A stretch of DNA of 64,000 bases, taken from NCBI GenBank assembly GCA_038030265.1, contig CM075941.1:46996164-47060163 (forward strand), written 5' to 3'. Position 1 is the stretch's first letter; every line of letters starts with the position of its first letter. This document shows, piece after piece, positions 33,748 to 44,975 of the stretch. The notes under the pieces were generated by a model, which was not told where the DNA came from, made no database searches, and saw only the letters and a program-made list of their open reading frames with translations. A program made the translations under genes and the position numbers. Origin of the DNA: Corythucha ciliata. Its lineage: Eukaryota > Arthropoda > Insecta > Hemiptera > Tingidae.

Positions 33748-33887
33748 GGGGGCCTTTTCTGAGTTGTCGGGATAAAATGATAAAATGCCGCAAGCGGGAT
33801 CCAAGAATGCTGAATAAGAAATAACATTATCCCGTCATAGCAACCACACTAGCGGCATTTCTTTCCGACAACTCAGAAAAGGCCCCC
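33748..33887. mobile_element. MITE, same family, copy 3
   Basis: It has the best-preserved ends of the three: GGGGGCCTTTTCTGAGTTG and an exact inverse at the other side. The interior GCAAGCGGGATCCAAGAATG is shared. No clear target duplication in any of the copies. Confidence 0.78.
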
Positions 33888-34791
33888 AGACGTCCATTTT
33901 TCCGGGACATGTCCTATACACTCATGTGTCACGGGAATGGTCAACATTTTCGTCTTTTTTTGCCCTCCTTTTCGATCCTGAACATCTAAAGTCCGATTGT
34001 CTAGTAGGTCCAGCCCACAACTCGTACACGTTCACCTTTGAATCAAGTCACGGCGTCGGATCCCAGACATCTTATATCCAGTAAGAGGTTTTTACAAACG
34101 GACAGACTCACGAAATTGCTCTTTGAATTAAGCAAACATTGTGGAAATGATTAAGCGTGTTGTGATATCCGTGAAGTTGCTCTTTTTTAGGGAGTTAATC
34201 CAAATGAACCGAACCGAAAGATTTATTTTTTAAGGGAAACGAAGACGAAATTTAGTTCATGAACTAGCCAAATCCGTAGAATTTTGCGCGAAATTTTGAC
34301 GCCAAAAGAAGCAAACGTTTTTTTTTTATGCAGGATTTTTGAAGAACCAAAACACTTTTAGACCAAACGTCTTTGACCAAGACGTCTTTGTGAATGAGTC
34401 AACCCCGTTAGATTGAATTTTTGTGTTAGTCGACCCCGCAAAATTGGTTTTTTAGGGAGTAGAACCTGTGAATGAAGTTTTTTGAGTGGGTAAAATCCGC
34501 GAAATTGGGTTCTCTTTGTTCAATAATCCACATAGTTTGGCTTTGAAATGAACAAGCCCGCTAAATTTTGTTTTTTACGCGACCAAGATCCATGAAATGG
34601 CTCTTCAAAATGAGCTGGTACCCTGAACTTTTGATTTTAGACGTTTGAAATTCGAGAAGTTAGCCTTTTTAAGGACAAATTCCCGCGAAGTTGGTTTTTC
34701 TGACCTTTAAACATTTTATTTTTATTTTTGAAAGACTTAAACCAGTCGCCTTGCGTTTTTGAAGAGCTAATAATAAAAATAGCTATTGAAA
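33888..34791 (+). repeat. Degenerate array, family 4 (from about 34080)
   Basis: 33888-34080 has no recognisable content. From about 34080, units such as AAATCCGCGAAATTGG and TTTTTGAGTGGG recur every ~30 nt up to the MITE at 34800. Confidence 0.6.
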
Positions 34792-34799
34792 TAGCCATA

Positions 34800-34897
34800 C
34801 ATAGGCGGATCCAGCCATCCTGTACCCCCCTGGAGTTTCCCGGGTTCTTTTTTTCAGTCCTACGGCTACCGCCCCCCCCCCCTTGTATCCGACAATG
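34800..34897. mobile_element. 98-bp hAT-like MITE, TSD TAGCCATA
   Basis: A perfect 8-bp duplication TAGCCATA (34792-34799 and 34898-34905) flanks 98 bp. The ends are CATAGGCGGATCCA and TGTATCCGACAATG, inverted with three mismatches. It is too short to code. Confidence 0.78.
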
Positions 34898-34905
34898 TAG
34901 CCATA

Positions 34906-35559
34906 GCCATCAAATTGGGTTACATAAGTGTCAAATCCGCAAAATATAGAGGCCAACCCGGGCCAAAATACCTGTAACGGACCAAAACCCGTGAAACTGC
35001 ATTTCTCAACAAGTCAGCTCCCGCGAAACAACAAGATCAGCGATATTTTGATCTGTGATTGTCTAAAATCGAACCCACGTTTATTTCACTCGCATAACGT
35101 AAACGAGTGTGGGAGGAGGAGGGTTGGATGGTTAAAGCTTCACAGTGATTTGGTACGTCGCTGGGATTCAGGAAGCTGTCGATTACGTAGACACCGTGTT
35201 CGCGGGAAAATTTGTGCGGCTCCCTATGCAAACATAAGAAAATGAAGCGCAGGACTGCGTGGCTTTCGAATCGTTTTGAACTGATAAAAAATGACAAATT
35301 CATTTTAGACAGGGCAATGACGAAAAACCGATAGAAAATATTTCCCAAAGAGACTCTGGGGAACATTACGTCAAATTACCATTTCGTGGTGGTAACAGCG
35401 TCCAGCGCTTCACGTTAGATCCCAAGACCCATACGCTAAGTCGTTCCTTGGACATTACCCAACTTCAACCTCAATCATAAGCAATAGTTACAGGTTATTT
35501 AATGATTGTTCGAGTTTGTGAGTCAGGAGGTTGAGGACCGACTTATCATACGAGCCTAA
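34906..35559. other. No gene; family-4 units fade out
   Basis: Family-4-like words (AAATCCGCAAAATATAG, ACCCGTGAAACTGC) continue to about 35050. The remainder, including open frames at 34928-35245 (+) and 35037-35366 (-), has no recognisable motif. Confidence 0.45.
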
Positions 35560-35696
35560 GGGCCGTATTCATAGACGTCACTCAAGCTGAGTATTTACTT
35601 AAGTGACTTCAAATCGGTCGTTCTAATAAGAGAGTCATCTGTTTTGAATCGAAATAAGTAAATACTCTACTCAAGTGACGACTATGAATACGGGCC
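35560..35696. mobile_element. PIF/Harbinger-type MITE, TSD TAA
   Basis: TAA at 35557-35559 and 35697-35699 flanks 137 bp with 15-bp ends GGGCCGTATTCATAG (one mismatch). ACTCAAG and TATTTACTTA occur in inverted arrangement inside. A 3-bp TAA duplication with GGG ends is typical of PIF/Harbinger MITEs. The ends resemble those of the three MITEs at 33-34 kb. Confidence 0.75.
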
Positions 35697-35837
35697 TAAG
35701 AATCAAATTTTTCGGACTCTCAGCATAGTAGCGACCAGCGCGAGCTGACATGCAGTCGAATAGATGGAAAAAAACTATAATATTCGTAAGGCTTTGAAAA
35801 TTCACATGACACCCATGATCCACACACAAAAATATAC

Positions 35838-36636
35838 CCTGAACTTTTCCCGTAGAATGTATAAGGCTTTCGGTCGTTTTTCGTAGAATCGATAAACTCC
35901 GCCGCTAAGAATAACAAACAAAAAATGATTGAAGTCCATGTTTTAGAAATACAAGGCGGGCAAGCCTGGAGCTTACCTTTTAGAAGCATCCAAAGATTAT
36001 TCCTGGAAAAGAGGTTAGTAATTTAAAAATATACCTTGATTTATTTTAAATTTAATAACACATTACCCGTTTTGTGCTTCTTGCTCTACTTGTTTGGTCG
36101 ATACTAGTTCTTCTCCTTCGCTGTCGAGAAATCCAAGCCTGGAAAATCCGCATCATTAACGCCCGATAGAGAGGACTTCAAATATAATTCTAAATAACGT
36201 ACACATTATGGAACTCTTGTGTCATTTCCATTCTTCGTTTCGAAGGGCTTTTTCGACTGCTCTTCTGAGGACTCTTATGAACCGAAGATTTTGGTAGATT
36301 TAATGACGGCACAGCTTGTGGCTTCAGTTTTTTTTTTCCTTGAAAGATGACATAAGTACAAGGGAAACAAAGTAACGAAAAAGGGTACATACCCCTTCCC
36401 AAGCGATGCATATAGAAGTCTTCGGGACGGAAATGGATTGAACATACCACTGCGAACTTTGGGGTTCGCTTTCCCATTCTCAGGGTATGCTCCCACAATT
36501 TCCTTCTGTTTACTTTCCGCTTCGACAATCCTTCGTTGACCGTAATAAAATCAGAGGGCCTAGGAAATGTGTGCAGACTAATCTCTCCAGTACCTTTTGA
36601 ACTGCAGCCATAAACTGCACAATATCTCGGGCCCAT
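35838..36636 (-). CDS. THAP-domain zinc-finger gene (3' end unresolved)
   Basis: Exon 1 is 36393-36636 and starts at ATG. It encodes most of a C2CH THAP finger: C-x4-C near the N-terminus (CAVYGC), a conserved FPRP, a central W, then C-x2-H (CSIHF) followed by the DF of FRPEDF. A 54-nt intron (36339-36392; GTATGT..TTTCAAG) keeps the frame open, so the unspliced frame also reads through to 36190. Exon 2, from 36338, supplies the AVP box (KLKPQAVPS) that closes THAP domains, then a Ser/Lys-rich stretch. Likely further exons, bounded by AG and GT, are 36067-36120 and 35838-35904; their phase depends on which GT near 36203 is used. THAP domains are sequence-specific DNA-binding modules in transcription factors and in P-element-type transposases. 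I see no transposase core, so either a host factor or a domesticated or decayed transposon protein is possible. Confidence 0.65.
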
Positions 36637-36889
36637 CCTATAAAAATTTGATCATAAGATATTATTTCTAATATTGTACAACATTACAGTACGGGGGATT
36701 GCAATACAAATGACATAGGAGACGGAAGTTTGACATAAACAGCGAAAATGCACGATTTCGCAGGGTGGCTCAATGTTCCTTTAAATTAAGGAGTTCAGCC
36801 TCATTAAAATTGCGGGAACCCGGTGTACATTCGTAAAAGCGAAAAATTTCGCTTATTTTGAGCATTTCCTGCGACCAAGCCATGTCAAT

Positions 36890-37145
36890 ATAGTAAAGGA
36901 CCCCAGGACTCCTTTGGGGTCATACGCCGTACCCTAATCCAACTGTTCACTTCACACCCGTACTACGCGGGCGTTTCGGTCGGTGCGCGGTTTGTTGAAC
37001 GCACAGCGCCGGGAACGCAAACACAAAGCCAAGTGTGCCGTGTCACAGTTCGCCGCTGCCTTATAGTGAAATGGGCAATAGCTAGATTCGAACCCAGGCC
37101 CGCTGGGTTGCGAAGCGAGTATTGTATGCGCACTTGCACTCACTT
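36890..37145 (-). mobile_element. tRNA-derived SINE
   Basis: On the minus strand, GCAAGTGAGTGCAAG is followed by CTCGCTTCGCAACCCAGCGG and a Pol III B box GGTTCGAATCT (plus-strand position about 37085-37095). This is the 3' half of a tRNA fold. An unrelated body follows to about 36890 (GCAGCGGCGAACTGTGACAC, then GGTACGGCG-like sequence). The A box is only approximate. No duplication or tail was identified, so the 3' limit is uncertain. Confidence 0.55.
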
Positions 37146-37275
37146 GCCTTGTCCGCGGCAAGAACTGAGTTCTTAAGCTCCCTGACACGAGGCTGCAGAA
37201 ACCTTCACCTTTCTAAAGGTTTCTGCAGCCTCGTGTCAGGGAGCTTAAGAACTCAGTTCTTGCCGCGGACAAGGC
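37146..37275. repeat. Perfect palindrome, 60-bp arms, 10-nt loop
   Basis: Arms 37146-37205 and 37216-37275 are identical inverted copies over all 60 bases (starting GCCTTGTCCGCGGCAAGAAC). The loop is CACCTTTCTA. It directly abuts the 5' end of the SINE. No target duplication is seen. Confidence 0.92.
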
Positions 37276-37751
37276 CAAATAATTAAAACGGCAGAAACAG
37301 ATAGACACATGCAAAATAACAAAATAAAACAGGAATAATTGCAATCAGAACACTTACTTTCAATAGAATATCTGAATAACCAAGACGAAGGTACTGTGAT
37401 TCGTCACTTCCCTATCAATCCGCAACTAGCGCTGAGGTCACCCTGCTCGTCCCCAATTACTTACTTCTTTTTCTCGCGCTTATCACAGGCAACCGAGCCT
37501 GCTTGTTGATGAGGAGGTAGTTATCAGTACTATGAATGTGAAGATAGGCTTGGATTGAATTTTGTTTTTTATTGTTCACGTTCTTATTTGTTGGAGTTTT
37601 TTTTTATTGAATAGCGCGTGGTGAATAGTAGAATAACGGATCGTAGATGTGAGGTTTGCGGGAGCAAAATACATCAGAGCAATGAACGAGTTTTGAACGG
37701 TGCGGTGGCAGGAAGGTTCTACTACGGTAGCACTGATAAATAAATGGGATG
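37276..37751. other. No recognisable gene upstream of Gypsy A
   Basis: AT-rich, without repeats or long frames of note. The minus-strand frame at 37576-37785 runs into the LTR and is not credible as a gene. Confidence 0.45.
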
Positions 37752-37876
37752 TGCAAGGATACTGCAATTGTTTACAAAAGCTCACACATGTTTATCTATT
37801 TTAATTAATCGTTTATACTCGAAGTTCTTTCGTGAAAAATACAGAAATGGGAATATTGATTTACTATTTCTTTAAA
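37752..37876 (+). repeat. 5' LTR of Gypsy A
   Basis: About 110-125 bp. It matches 48182-48233 and 48379 to about 48425 almost base for base. The ATTAA at 37804-37808 is the unoccupied version of the MITE insertion site in the 3' LTR. The 3' limit is set by the putative primer-binding site. Confidence 0.65.
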
Positions 37877-37896
37877 TTGGCGCTGCGGACTACGGA

Positions 37897-38700
37897 ATGC
37901 CAAAGAAGAAACACAATAGCACTTCACAATTCGAAGACGAACAAGACAGTTCTCACACGAGGTATCCGTTACGGGGATTTCACGGTCAAAGGTCGTTCGA
38001 TGAGGAGAGAACATCTCAGGATAGAGGTAATGATCTTTCTCTCCTCAGAAATTTTAAGTTTGCTAACTTCGATGAAGATATCGAAGAGTGGCCGTATTAT
38101 ATCAACCGTTTCGAAATAGAATTAAGAAGACATGAGTTGGGTTACTTAATTCCTGACGAGGTCGTTTCAAACAACGCCTTTTAAGATACTAGTTTATTAT
38201 TTTCGCCCAAGAGATGTTAAGGATGTACCTTACAGCGCTTGCCAACAGCGGTTGTCAACGCTTATTTCGTCAAGTCCACTTGTATTTTCGCTGAACGGCG
38301 AGCTTTCGCTCTTAGATTTCGCAAAGAGAGAGAATCTATCCCAAAATTCATTAATTCGTTACGAACGTTGGCTGGTACTTGGGATTTCGGTAATTCTCTG
38401 GAAGAATGCCTCCGAGATAAGCTGGTTATTGGGATAGGTGACTGCTGATGGCAAGAAGAACTAATTCGCATTCATCCTTCAAACGACGCCACTTTCTCGG
38501 AGGTCCAGTCTTCAGCTCTCGCCTTAGAAAGAGCATCCGATCAGAGTAAAATTCTATCTAAGTGGTTTGTCAAACGACCCTGGCGCTAGTGCCGTTATGG
38601 CGCTAAAACAGTTTAGATCCAGTAAGAACCCGGTCAGTAGAAAACCTGCTCGTCGCGTTAATCCAGCAAATGACTGCCTCGGGTGTGGGTTCCCCAAACA
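37897..38700 (+). pseudogene. Gypsy A gag remnant
   Basis: From the ATG at 37897 a basic N-terminus leads to FKFANFDEDIEEWPYYINRF, a typical Gypsy capsid start. A frame change near 38180 is followed by capsid-like sequence at 38239-38448 (AERRAFALRFRKERESIPKF) and by a partial zinc knuckle near 38675-38705 (CLGCGFPKH). Several stops and frame changes make it inactive. Confidence 0.7.
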
Positions 38701-38716
38701 TGACAAAAAAATCGTC

Positions 38717-40646
38717 GTGCCCCGCTACTGGCCAAAACTCGTCGACACAGCTTACCTGGTCTTCTCCTATTGTTGTCGCTATCAAGTCAAAAGGTTCACT
38801 TAGGATATGTGGTGACATTAAGGTCACAATCAATCCTCATATCGTTACTGAATTTCATCGTCTCCCAACTTTTGACGAGTTCACCTCGAAACTTACTGGT
38901 GGTAAATATTTCTCTGTCGTTGACTTAAAAGATGCATATCTTCAGCTGGAGGTAGAAAAAGAATCGCATCACTATTTAGTGATAGCTACACACAAAGGGT
39001 ATTTCAAGTACAATAGGTTACCCTTCGGGGTTAGTTTGGCCCCTAATCTTTTTCAAAAAATAATTGATACGATCCTGGCCGGAATTCCGAACGTAGCTTG
39101 TTTTTTGGACGACATTCTTATGAGCGGGAAAACTACTGCCGAGCATTTAAAAGCAATTAAAGAAGTTTTGTCTCGTTTATCGAGGAATCAAAACTCAACT
39201 TTCCAAATGCAGGTGGATGCAGAAAGACGTCAAATATTTAGGCCACATAGTGAGTGAAGGTGGAATTCGCCCCTTACCGGCTCATGTTGAAGCAATTCAC
39301 AAGATGCCATCTCCTACAAATGTTCATGAACTAAAATAATTCCTGGGTTCGATCAACTGTTACGGACGATTTCTGAACGGGTTACAGTCAGCAATTGGTC
39401 TCAAGAGTGCCAAAATGCTTTCCAAACACTGAAATCTTCGATACCTTCACAGAGTACGCTGGTGAATTATTGTTTCGACAGACGCAAGCACAAAATGGTT
39501 AGGTGCGGTCTTGCTCCACAAAATGCCGAATGGGCAAGAACTTCCAGTAGCTTTTGCGTCGAGAATTCTAAAGCCGGCAGAAGTGCGGTATTCGGCCCTT
39601 GATAGAGAGGCATTAGCCCTTGTTTTCGCATTGAAGAAATTCAACCAATATATTCGAGGAAGAAAATTCGTACTTTGAGCTGATCACAAACCCTTGATGG
39701 AGATCTTAGGGGAAGAACGAGAAATCCCGAAAATGGCTGCGAACCGTTTAACGAGGTGGGCTTTGATTACTCGGAGTTACGACCACAAAATCGAATACAT
39801 TAAGGGAAAGGAAAACGTGCTTGCTGATTCACTGTAGAGACTTCCCCTGGAAAACGTGGAACCCAGTCGGATCGAGAAGATGGGTAAGACTCGCGCGTCG
39901 CATTTACTCCATCTTCACCTACACGATGTGCCCGTCACGTCGTCGTGACTCCGTAAAGCGTTGTTAGCAGTTAAGGTTACACAGCGCATTAAACATTTCA
40001 TTGAAACTGGATGGCCGGAGAAGAAGAATCTTGACAACAATTTGCATTCTTGCGAAAAAAATTTCTCAGCATGCTCCATAAAGGACAACCAGGCATCAGA
40101 GCAATGAGGGACATCGCTCGTTTTCATATGTGGTGGCCACGTATCGACAAAGACGTCGAAGCATAATGTCAAAACATGTAAACCGTGTCAGGAGTCAAGG
40201 CCTAAAGTCGAAGAAATGCCCGTATACACGTGGAATGTACCCTCTCAGCCCATAGGAGCAGGCTACACATCGACTACGCCGGCCCATTTGAGGGTTCACA
40301 TTGGTTGATCGTGGTAGATGCTGCTTCAAAATGGATGGAAATCGTTCAAATGAAGCTTACAACATCTTCACAAACAGTTGAGGCATTAAAAGAAATTTTC
40401 TCCCTACATGGCCTCCCATATTCTATTGTGACGGATAACGGTCCTCATTTCCGATCTTACGAGTTTGAAGAGTTTTGTAAATCTCGGGGTATAGCTCATA
40501 TCAGGGTTACTCCCTACCATCCAAGGTCTAATGGTTTAGCCGAACGTGCAGTATACGCACTTTTAAGTTTCGCGTTCGAGCATCGAGGAGTTCCAGTGTA
40601 AAACTCAGAGAGCGAGTTAGGGATTTCTTATTTTCATATCGGAACA
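38717..40646 (+). pseudogene. Gypsy A pol remnant: RT, RNase H, integrase (5' part)
   Basis: The zinc knuckle runs directly into reverse transcriptase, so protease and the RT N-terminus are deleted. RT: YFSVVDLKDAYLQLEV with the first catalytic Asp at about 38920, RLPFGVSLAPNLFQ, then FLDDIL at about 39100. RNase H follows in broken frames at 39470-39840 (ASTKWLGAVLLH, ADHKPL preceded by a TGA, KGKENVLADSL then a stop). Integrase: a C-x2-C zinc-binding end near 40180, then the DDE core with HIDYAGP (~40266), TDNGPHF (~40432) and NGLAER (~40529). The frame ends at 40601, shortly before the hAT insertion. Stops and frameshifts exclude activity. Confidence 0.85.
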
Positions 40647-41690
40647 CTCCTCATCAGTGGCGGCTCGTGGCCTCATGAAGAGGTGGGGCACGTCATACAT
40701 TATACATATAATGTAGTATAATATATACTTTTTTCAAATATGGGCTGAATGAATTAGCTAGTTCACGATAAGGAATTCGTTGTGTAGGCAATGCCCAGAA
40801 TGTCTTGAGGGAAAAGTTCAGACTGCGGATTAATTCGTTTTTGGAGAACGTATGCACCTGAGTCCTCTAGCCACTAGGTATTGCCCAAGATGGTTTAAAA
40901 ATTGGAGAAAAATTCAAGCCCGATCAATTCGCATTTGACTTGTCATGCACCTACGTCAGTGGGTGAGATATTAAATTAGCAATGAACACAGCTCTTAGCA
41001 AGTCAGAAAAATGCTCTTTATAGTTCATGAAATAAAATTAGATTCAAAATTATATGGACCTACTTAATTTTTTATGAATAAGCAAAAAACTTATTTGCAC
41101 GGAATAATATATTATTCAATGATCAATAAAGGCACTTCTCTGACCAGTACCCAGGATTACCAGGAACCTTCAACTTCTTGAAATGGCTCCATACGAGGAG
41201 GTGGCTGCGTGACAATCCCACCCTCCCACCCACTTCCATTGACAAGTACCTAAATGCACAAAAAATGAAAAAAATATTGCACTTAAAAATACTTTTCAAA
41301 AAACGACAAGAAAAAAAAAATGAAAAATGCACTAAAATAATAAAACATCACTTCAGAAAGTGAAAGGTACTGTTTTGAAGAAAACAAATAAAACATTGAA
41401 AAGGCAACTAAAATAGTGGCACGCCATTCCCAAGGAGTCGTGTCACGTTTCCTTAATATATACATAAATAGATGACTGGTATAGGAAGACTAGGAATGAC
41501 TTGAAGATTAGATCATCTCAGTACCTCACAATGCCTTGCGAAGATCAATAACTAAGGTTTTATATCCTGTACGAAAAGTCGACTCTTCTTTCTTTCAAAG
41601 AAGAAAATTTATCAATTACCTTGGAATTGAAATCAGGCATGCTTTTTATCATTTCTTTTTCTACTGAAAGCATGACCAAACAATTCAGTC

Positions 41691-41741
41691 TGTGGCGTCC
41701 CTTCACATTTTTACATAAAAACATCAGTTGTTCGGTTTTTC
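41691..41741 (+). repeat. Truncated 5' LTR of Gypsy B
   Basis: These 51 bases are identical to the start of the 3' LTR at 45051-45101, then diverge abruptly. Confidence 0.9.
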
Positions 41742-42523
41742 CCACCCGCCTGCGACCCACAAATACGATGCCCTGAAAACAGCGCTTCTTTCCGCTTTCA
41801 CCGACACCGACGAACACAAATTCACCAAACTCCTCCACGAGGTCGAACTTGGAGACGATAAACCGTCACAACTTTGGAGGCGCATGAAGGAGCTCGCCGG
41901 CACTCAAATATCTGACGACGCGCTCAAAACTCTGTGGCTTCACCAACTTCCGTCTTCCGTCCAATCCATTCTCGCCATCAGTTCCGAACCTTTACCGATT
42001 CTCACAAAATTAGCCGACAAAGTTTTCGAAGCTGCTGACCGTGGACGACATCACTTCCTTCCTCCAGAGTCAACACATTCCCCTTCCGAACCCACAACTT
42101 CCGCACCTTCTTCTTCCACCCTTCTCGACGCGATCCAACGGCTCACTCAACGCCTTACCGACCTCGAACAACGTTCAACCCCCTCGCTGATACACCGTCG
42201 CTACAGATCACCTTGTTCCAAACCAGAACTACACACTTCACCCCCAAAAACAGGTTTCTGTTATTATCACGAAAGGTTCGGTAACAAAGCTCAAAACTGT
42301 CGTTCCCCCTGTTCCTTTTCTTCAAAAAACTAATGTTTCGATCGCAGGTGGCGGCAAGCGATCGCCGTAACTCGACACGCCGCCTATTTGTCACCGACAA
42401 AACAACCAAAGTTCGTTTCCTCATCGACTCAGGCGCCGACGTAAGCATCATTCCCTGCACGCGCCATGACAAAACTAATGGCCCACAGAACTTCACCTTG
42501 TCTACTGCTGATGGTTCTGCCTG
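41742..42523 (+). pseudogene. Gypsy B gag (3' part) and protease
   Basis: 41742-42330 encodes capsid sequence (YDALKTALLSAF, KPSQLWRRMKELAG, then a Pro/Ser-rich linker) ending in the CsRn1-type knuckle FCYYHERFGNKAQNCRSPC. After a stop, 42333-42523 encodes the start of an aspartic protease with the active-site LIDSGADVSIIP. The remainder of protease is deleted. Confidence 0.85.
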
Positions 42524-42566
42524 ACCACCTGTTCGTTCCCGCTTTCGACGTCTTCACCCCGACAAG

Positions 42567-43786
42567 TTGAAAGCTGCCAAAGCAGAATTCCAAACAATGC
42601 TAGACCTCGGCATCTGTCGTCCCTCTAAATCTTGTTGGTCTAGTCCGCTCCACCTCGTTCCTAAAAAAGACGGCACCTGGCGACCTTGTGGTGATTTCCG
42701 ACGCCTAAACGCTGTCACCAAACCTGACCTCTACCCTCTCCCTCATCTTCACGATTTCACGTCCAATCTTCACGGAACGACAATTTACTCGAAGCTAGAT
42801 CTCCTTCGAGCATACAACCAAATACCAGTTGCACCTTCCGACATCGAAAAAACCGCCATCATCACACCTTTCGGCCTTTTTGAATTTCCGATGATGTGTT
42901 TTGGTTTACGCAACGCCGGTCAATCATTTCAACGATTTATGGATGAAATACTTCGCGACCTTCCCTTCTTCTTCGTTTACCTCGACGATACGCTTATCGC
43001 TTCCAAATCTCCCGCAGAACATCTGGAGCATCTCACTCTCGTTTTCCAGCGTTTCAGGAGCTACGGACTCCATCTTAACGTGAACAAATGTGTTTTCGGC
43101 GTAACCGAAGTAGACTTCTTAGGTTTCCGAGTCACACCGTCCGGCACATCACCACTTCCTCAACGTGTTCGTGCCCTCACCGAAGCTCCTCGACCTACAA
43201 CCTTTCAATCCTTGCGTCGTTTCCTCGGAACCATAAATTTCTACCGCGCCGCTTCATTCGCCGCGCGGCCTGGGCCCAAATCACGCTTCACGACGCCTTA
43301 AAAACTAGCAAAAGCGAAACATCTCCCATCCGATGGACTGATCAGTTGATTGAGGCCTACGACCATTGCCTGCAAGATCTCGTTGACGCTACCCTTCTCG
43401 TCCACCCCAAGCCTGACTCACCCTTGACCCTTTTCGTCGACGCTTCAGATACTGCCATTGGCTCTGCTCTTCATCAACAAACCGACGGTATCTGCCAACC
43501 GCTAGCGTTTTTCTCTCGGAAGCTCAGTGAAACCGAACGACGGTACAGTGCCTATGACAAAGAGCTTCTAGCAATTTACGCTTCAGTCAAGCAATTTCGG
43601 GACTTCGTCAAGGGTCAAAAACTCACAATTTTCACAGACCACAAGCCCCTCATTTTCGCTTTCAAGCAAAAACCAGAAAAGGCGTCCCCTCGTCAATTGC
43701 GTCACTTAGATTTTGTAGCGCAGTTCACGACCGATATTCGACACATCAAAGGAAGTGACAACGTCGTAGCAGATTACCTTTCCTGA
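42567..43786 (+). pseudogene. Gypsy B reverse transcriptase and RNase H
   Basis: RT at 42567-43265: [34 protein letters not shown] (first Asp), [20 protein letters not shown] and YLDDTLIAS at about 42977. A deletion and frame change near 43250-43300 remove the connection region. RNase H at 43395-43784 has LFVDASDTAIGSAL, KELLAIYASVKQF, FTDHKPLIFAF and the C-terminal KGSDNVVADYLS. RT copies the RNA; RNase H removes the template. Both domains keep their catalytic motifs, but the joint frame is broken. Confidence 0.9.
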
Positions 43787-44975
43787 GTCGACTCCATCCA
43801 TATTTTCGATTTCACAGTCGTCGCTAAAATTCAAGAAGCAGACGACGAGCTAAAAAAGCTCTGCCTCAATTCGTCACTCAATCTTCGTCGAGAATGCATA
43901 CCTGGCCTCAACGTATCGTTATTTTGCGACGATAGACACCGCGTTTTTATTCCCTTATCCCTTCGTCGTCAAGCGTTCGCTCTAAGTCACAACAGCGCAC
44001 ACCCATCTCCGAAGCGTACATCACAACTAATTCGTGAACGATTTGTTTGGCCCGGAATTGAGCGAGACTCCAGATCTTGGGCAAGAAACTGCCTTCAATG
44101 TCAGAAATCCAAAATTGGACGTCATACCCGTAGTCCTCTCGGTGTTTTCCCTTCCGTCGACGCACGTTTTCAATGCATCCACTTGGACATCATTGGTCCA
44201 CTTCCCCCATCACACGGTATGCACTACATCCTCACCTTGATCGACCGTTTTTCATCCTGGCCCGAAGCCATAGGTACCCATTCAATCCATCTCCACCGAA
44301 ACAGTGGCTGACGCTCTTTTCAAGGAATGGATCGCCCGTTACGGCGTTCCCGCTAAGATCATCACCGACAGAGGTCGAAAATTCGAGTCCAATCTTTTCT
44401 GAATTCTCAACTACCGCCTCGGGATTCGTCATTTTCGTACGACAGCGTACCATCCACAGTCCAATTGTAAACTTGAAAGATGGCACCGCTCTCTTAAAAA
44501 CGCTCTCAAATGCCATAACTCTACCGATTGGTGTTCACTTCTACCAATCGTTCTGCTCGGTTTGCGAAACGTGCCAAACCAATCTGGCCATTCAGCTGCA
44601 GAACTTCATTTTGGCTCTACTCTACGATTACCCGGTGAATTCTTCGATCCACCTGACCCGTCCACCGTCAATCTGTCACAATTCCTTCAGCGACTTCAAG
44701 AGTTTTTTCGTCATGTCCGGCCAGCCACCGACATCCACAACTCCTCACAAAAAACGTTCGTTCACCCTCACCTCTCTTCGGCTGAGCAAGTTTTCGTTCG
44801 CGTCGATTCCATCAGAAAACCGCTTCAACAACCTTATGATGGACCTTACCCTGTCCCTCGAAAGAAACGACAAATATTTCACACTGGACATACACGGTAA
44901 GAAAACTTTTGTTTCGATCGACCGTCTAAAGCCTGCGTTTCATCTACCAACTCAACCCCTTCGAGACGTCCGCTA
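43787..44975 (+). pseudogene. Gypsy B integrase remnant
   Basis: The HHCC zinc-binding part is at 43980-44110 (ends CLQCQKSK). The DDE core is at 44190-44500: HLDIIGPLPPS, ITDRGRKFES followed by a stop, HPQSNCKLERW. A C-terminal GPY-type module is near 44835 (YDGPYPV) and the frame ends at 44975 in RLKPAFHLP. Frameshifts at about 44270 and 44400-44520, with the in-frame stop, make it inactive. Confidence 0.82.

Noticed and set aside
37081..37145. A functional tRNA gene
   Set aside because: Only the B box and 3' half are tRNA-like; acceptor stem and A box do not fit, so a SINE is more likely.
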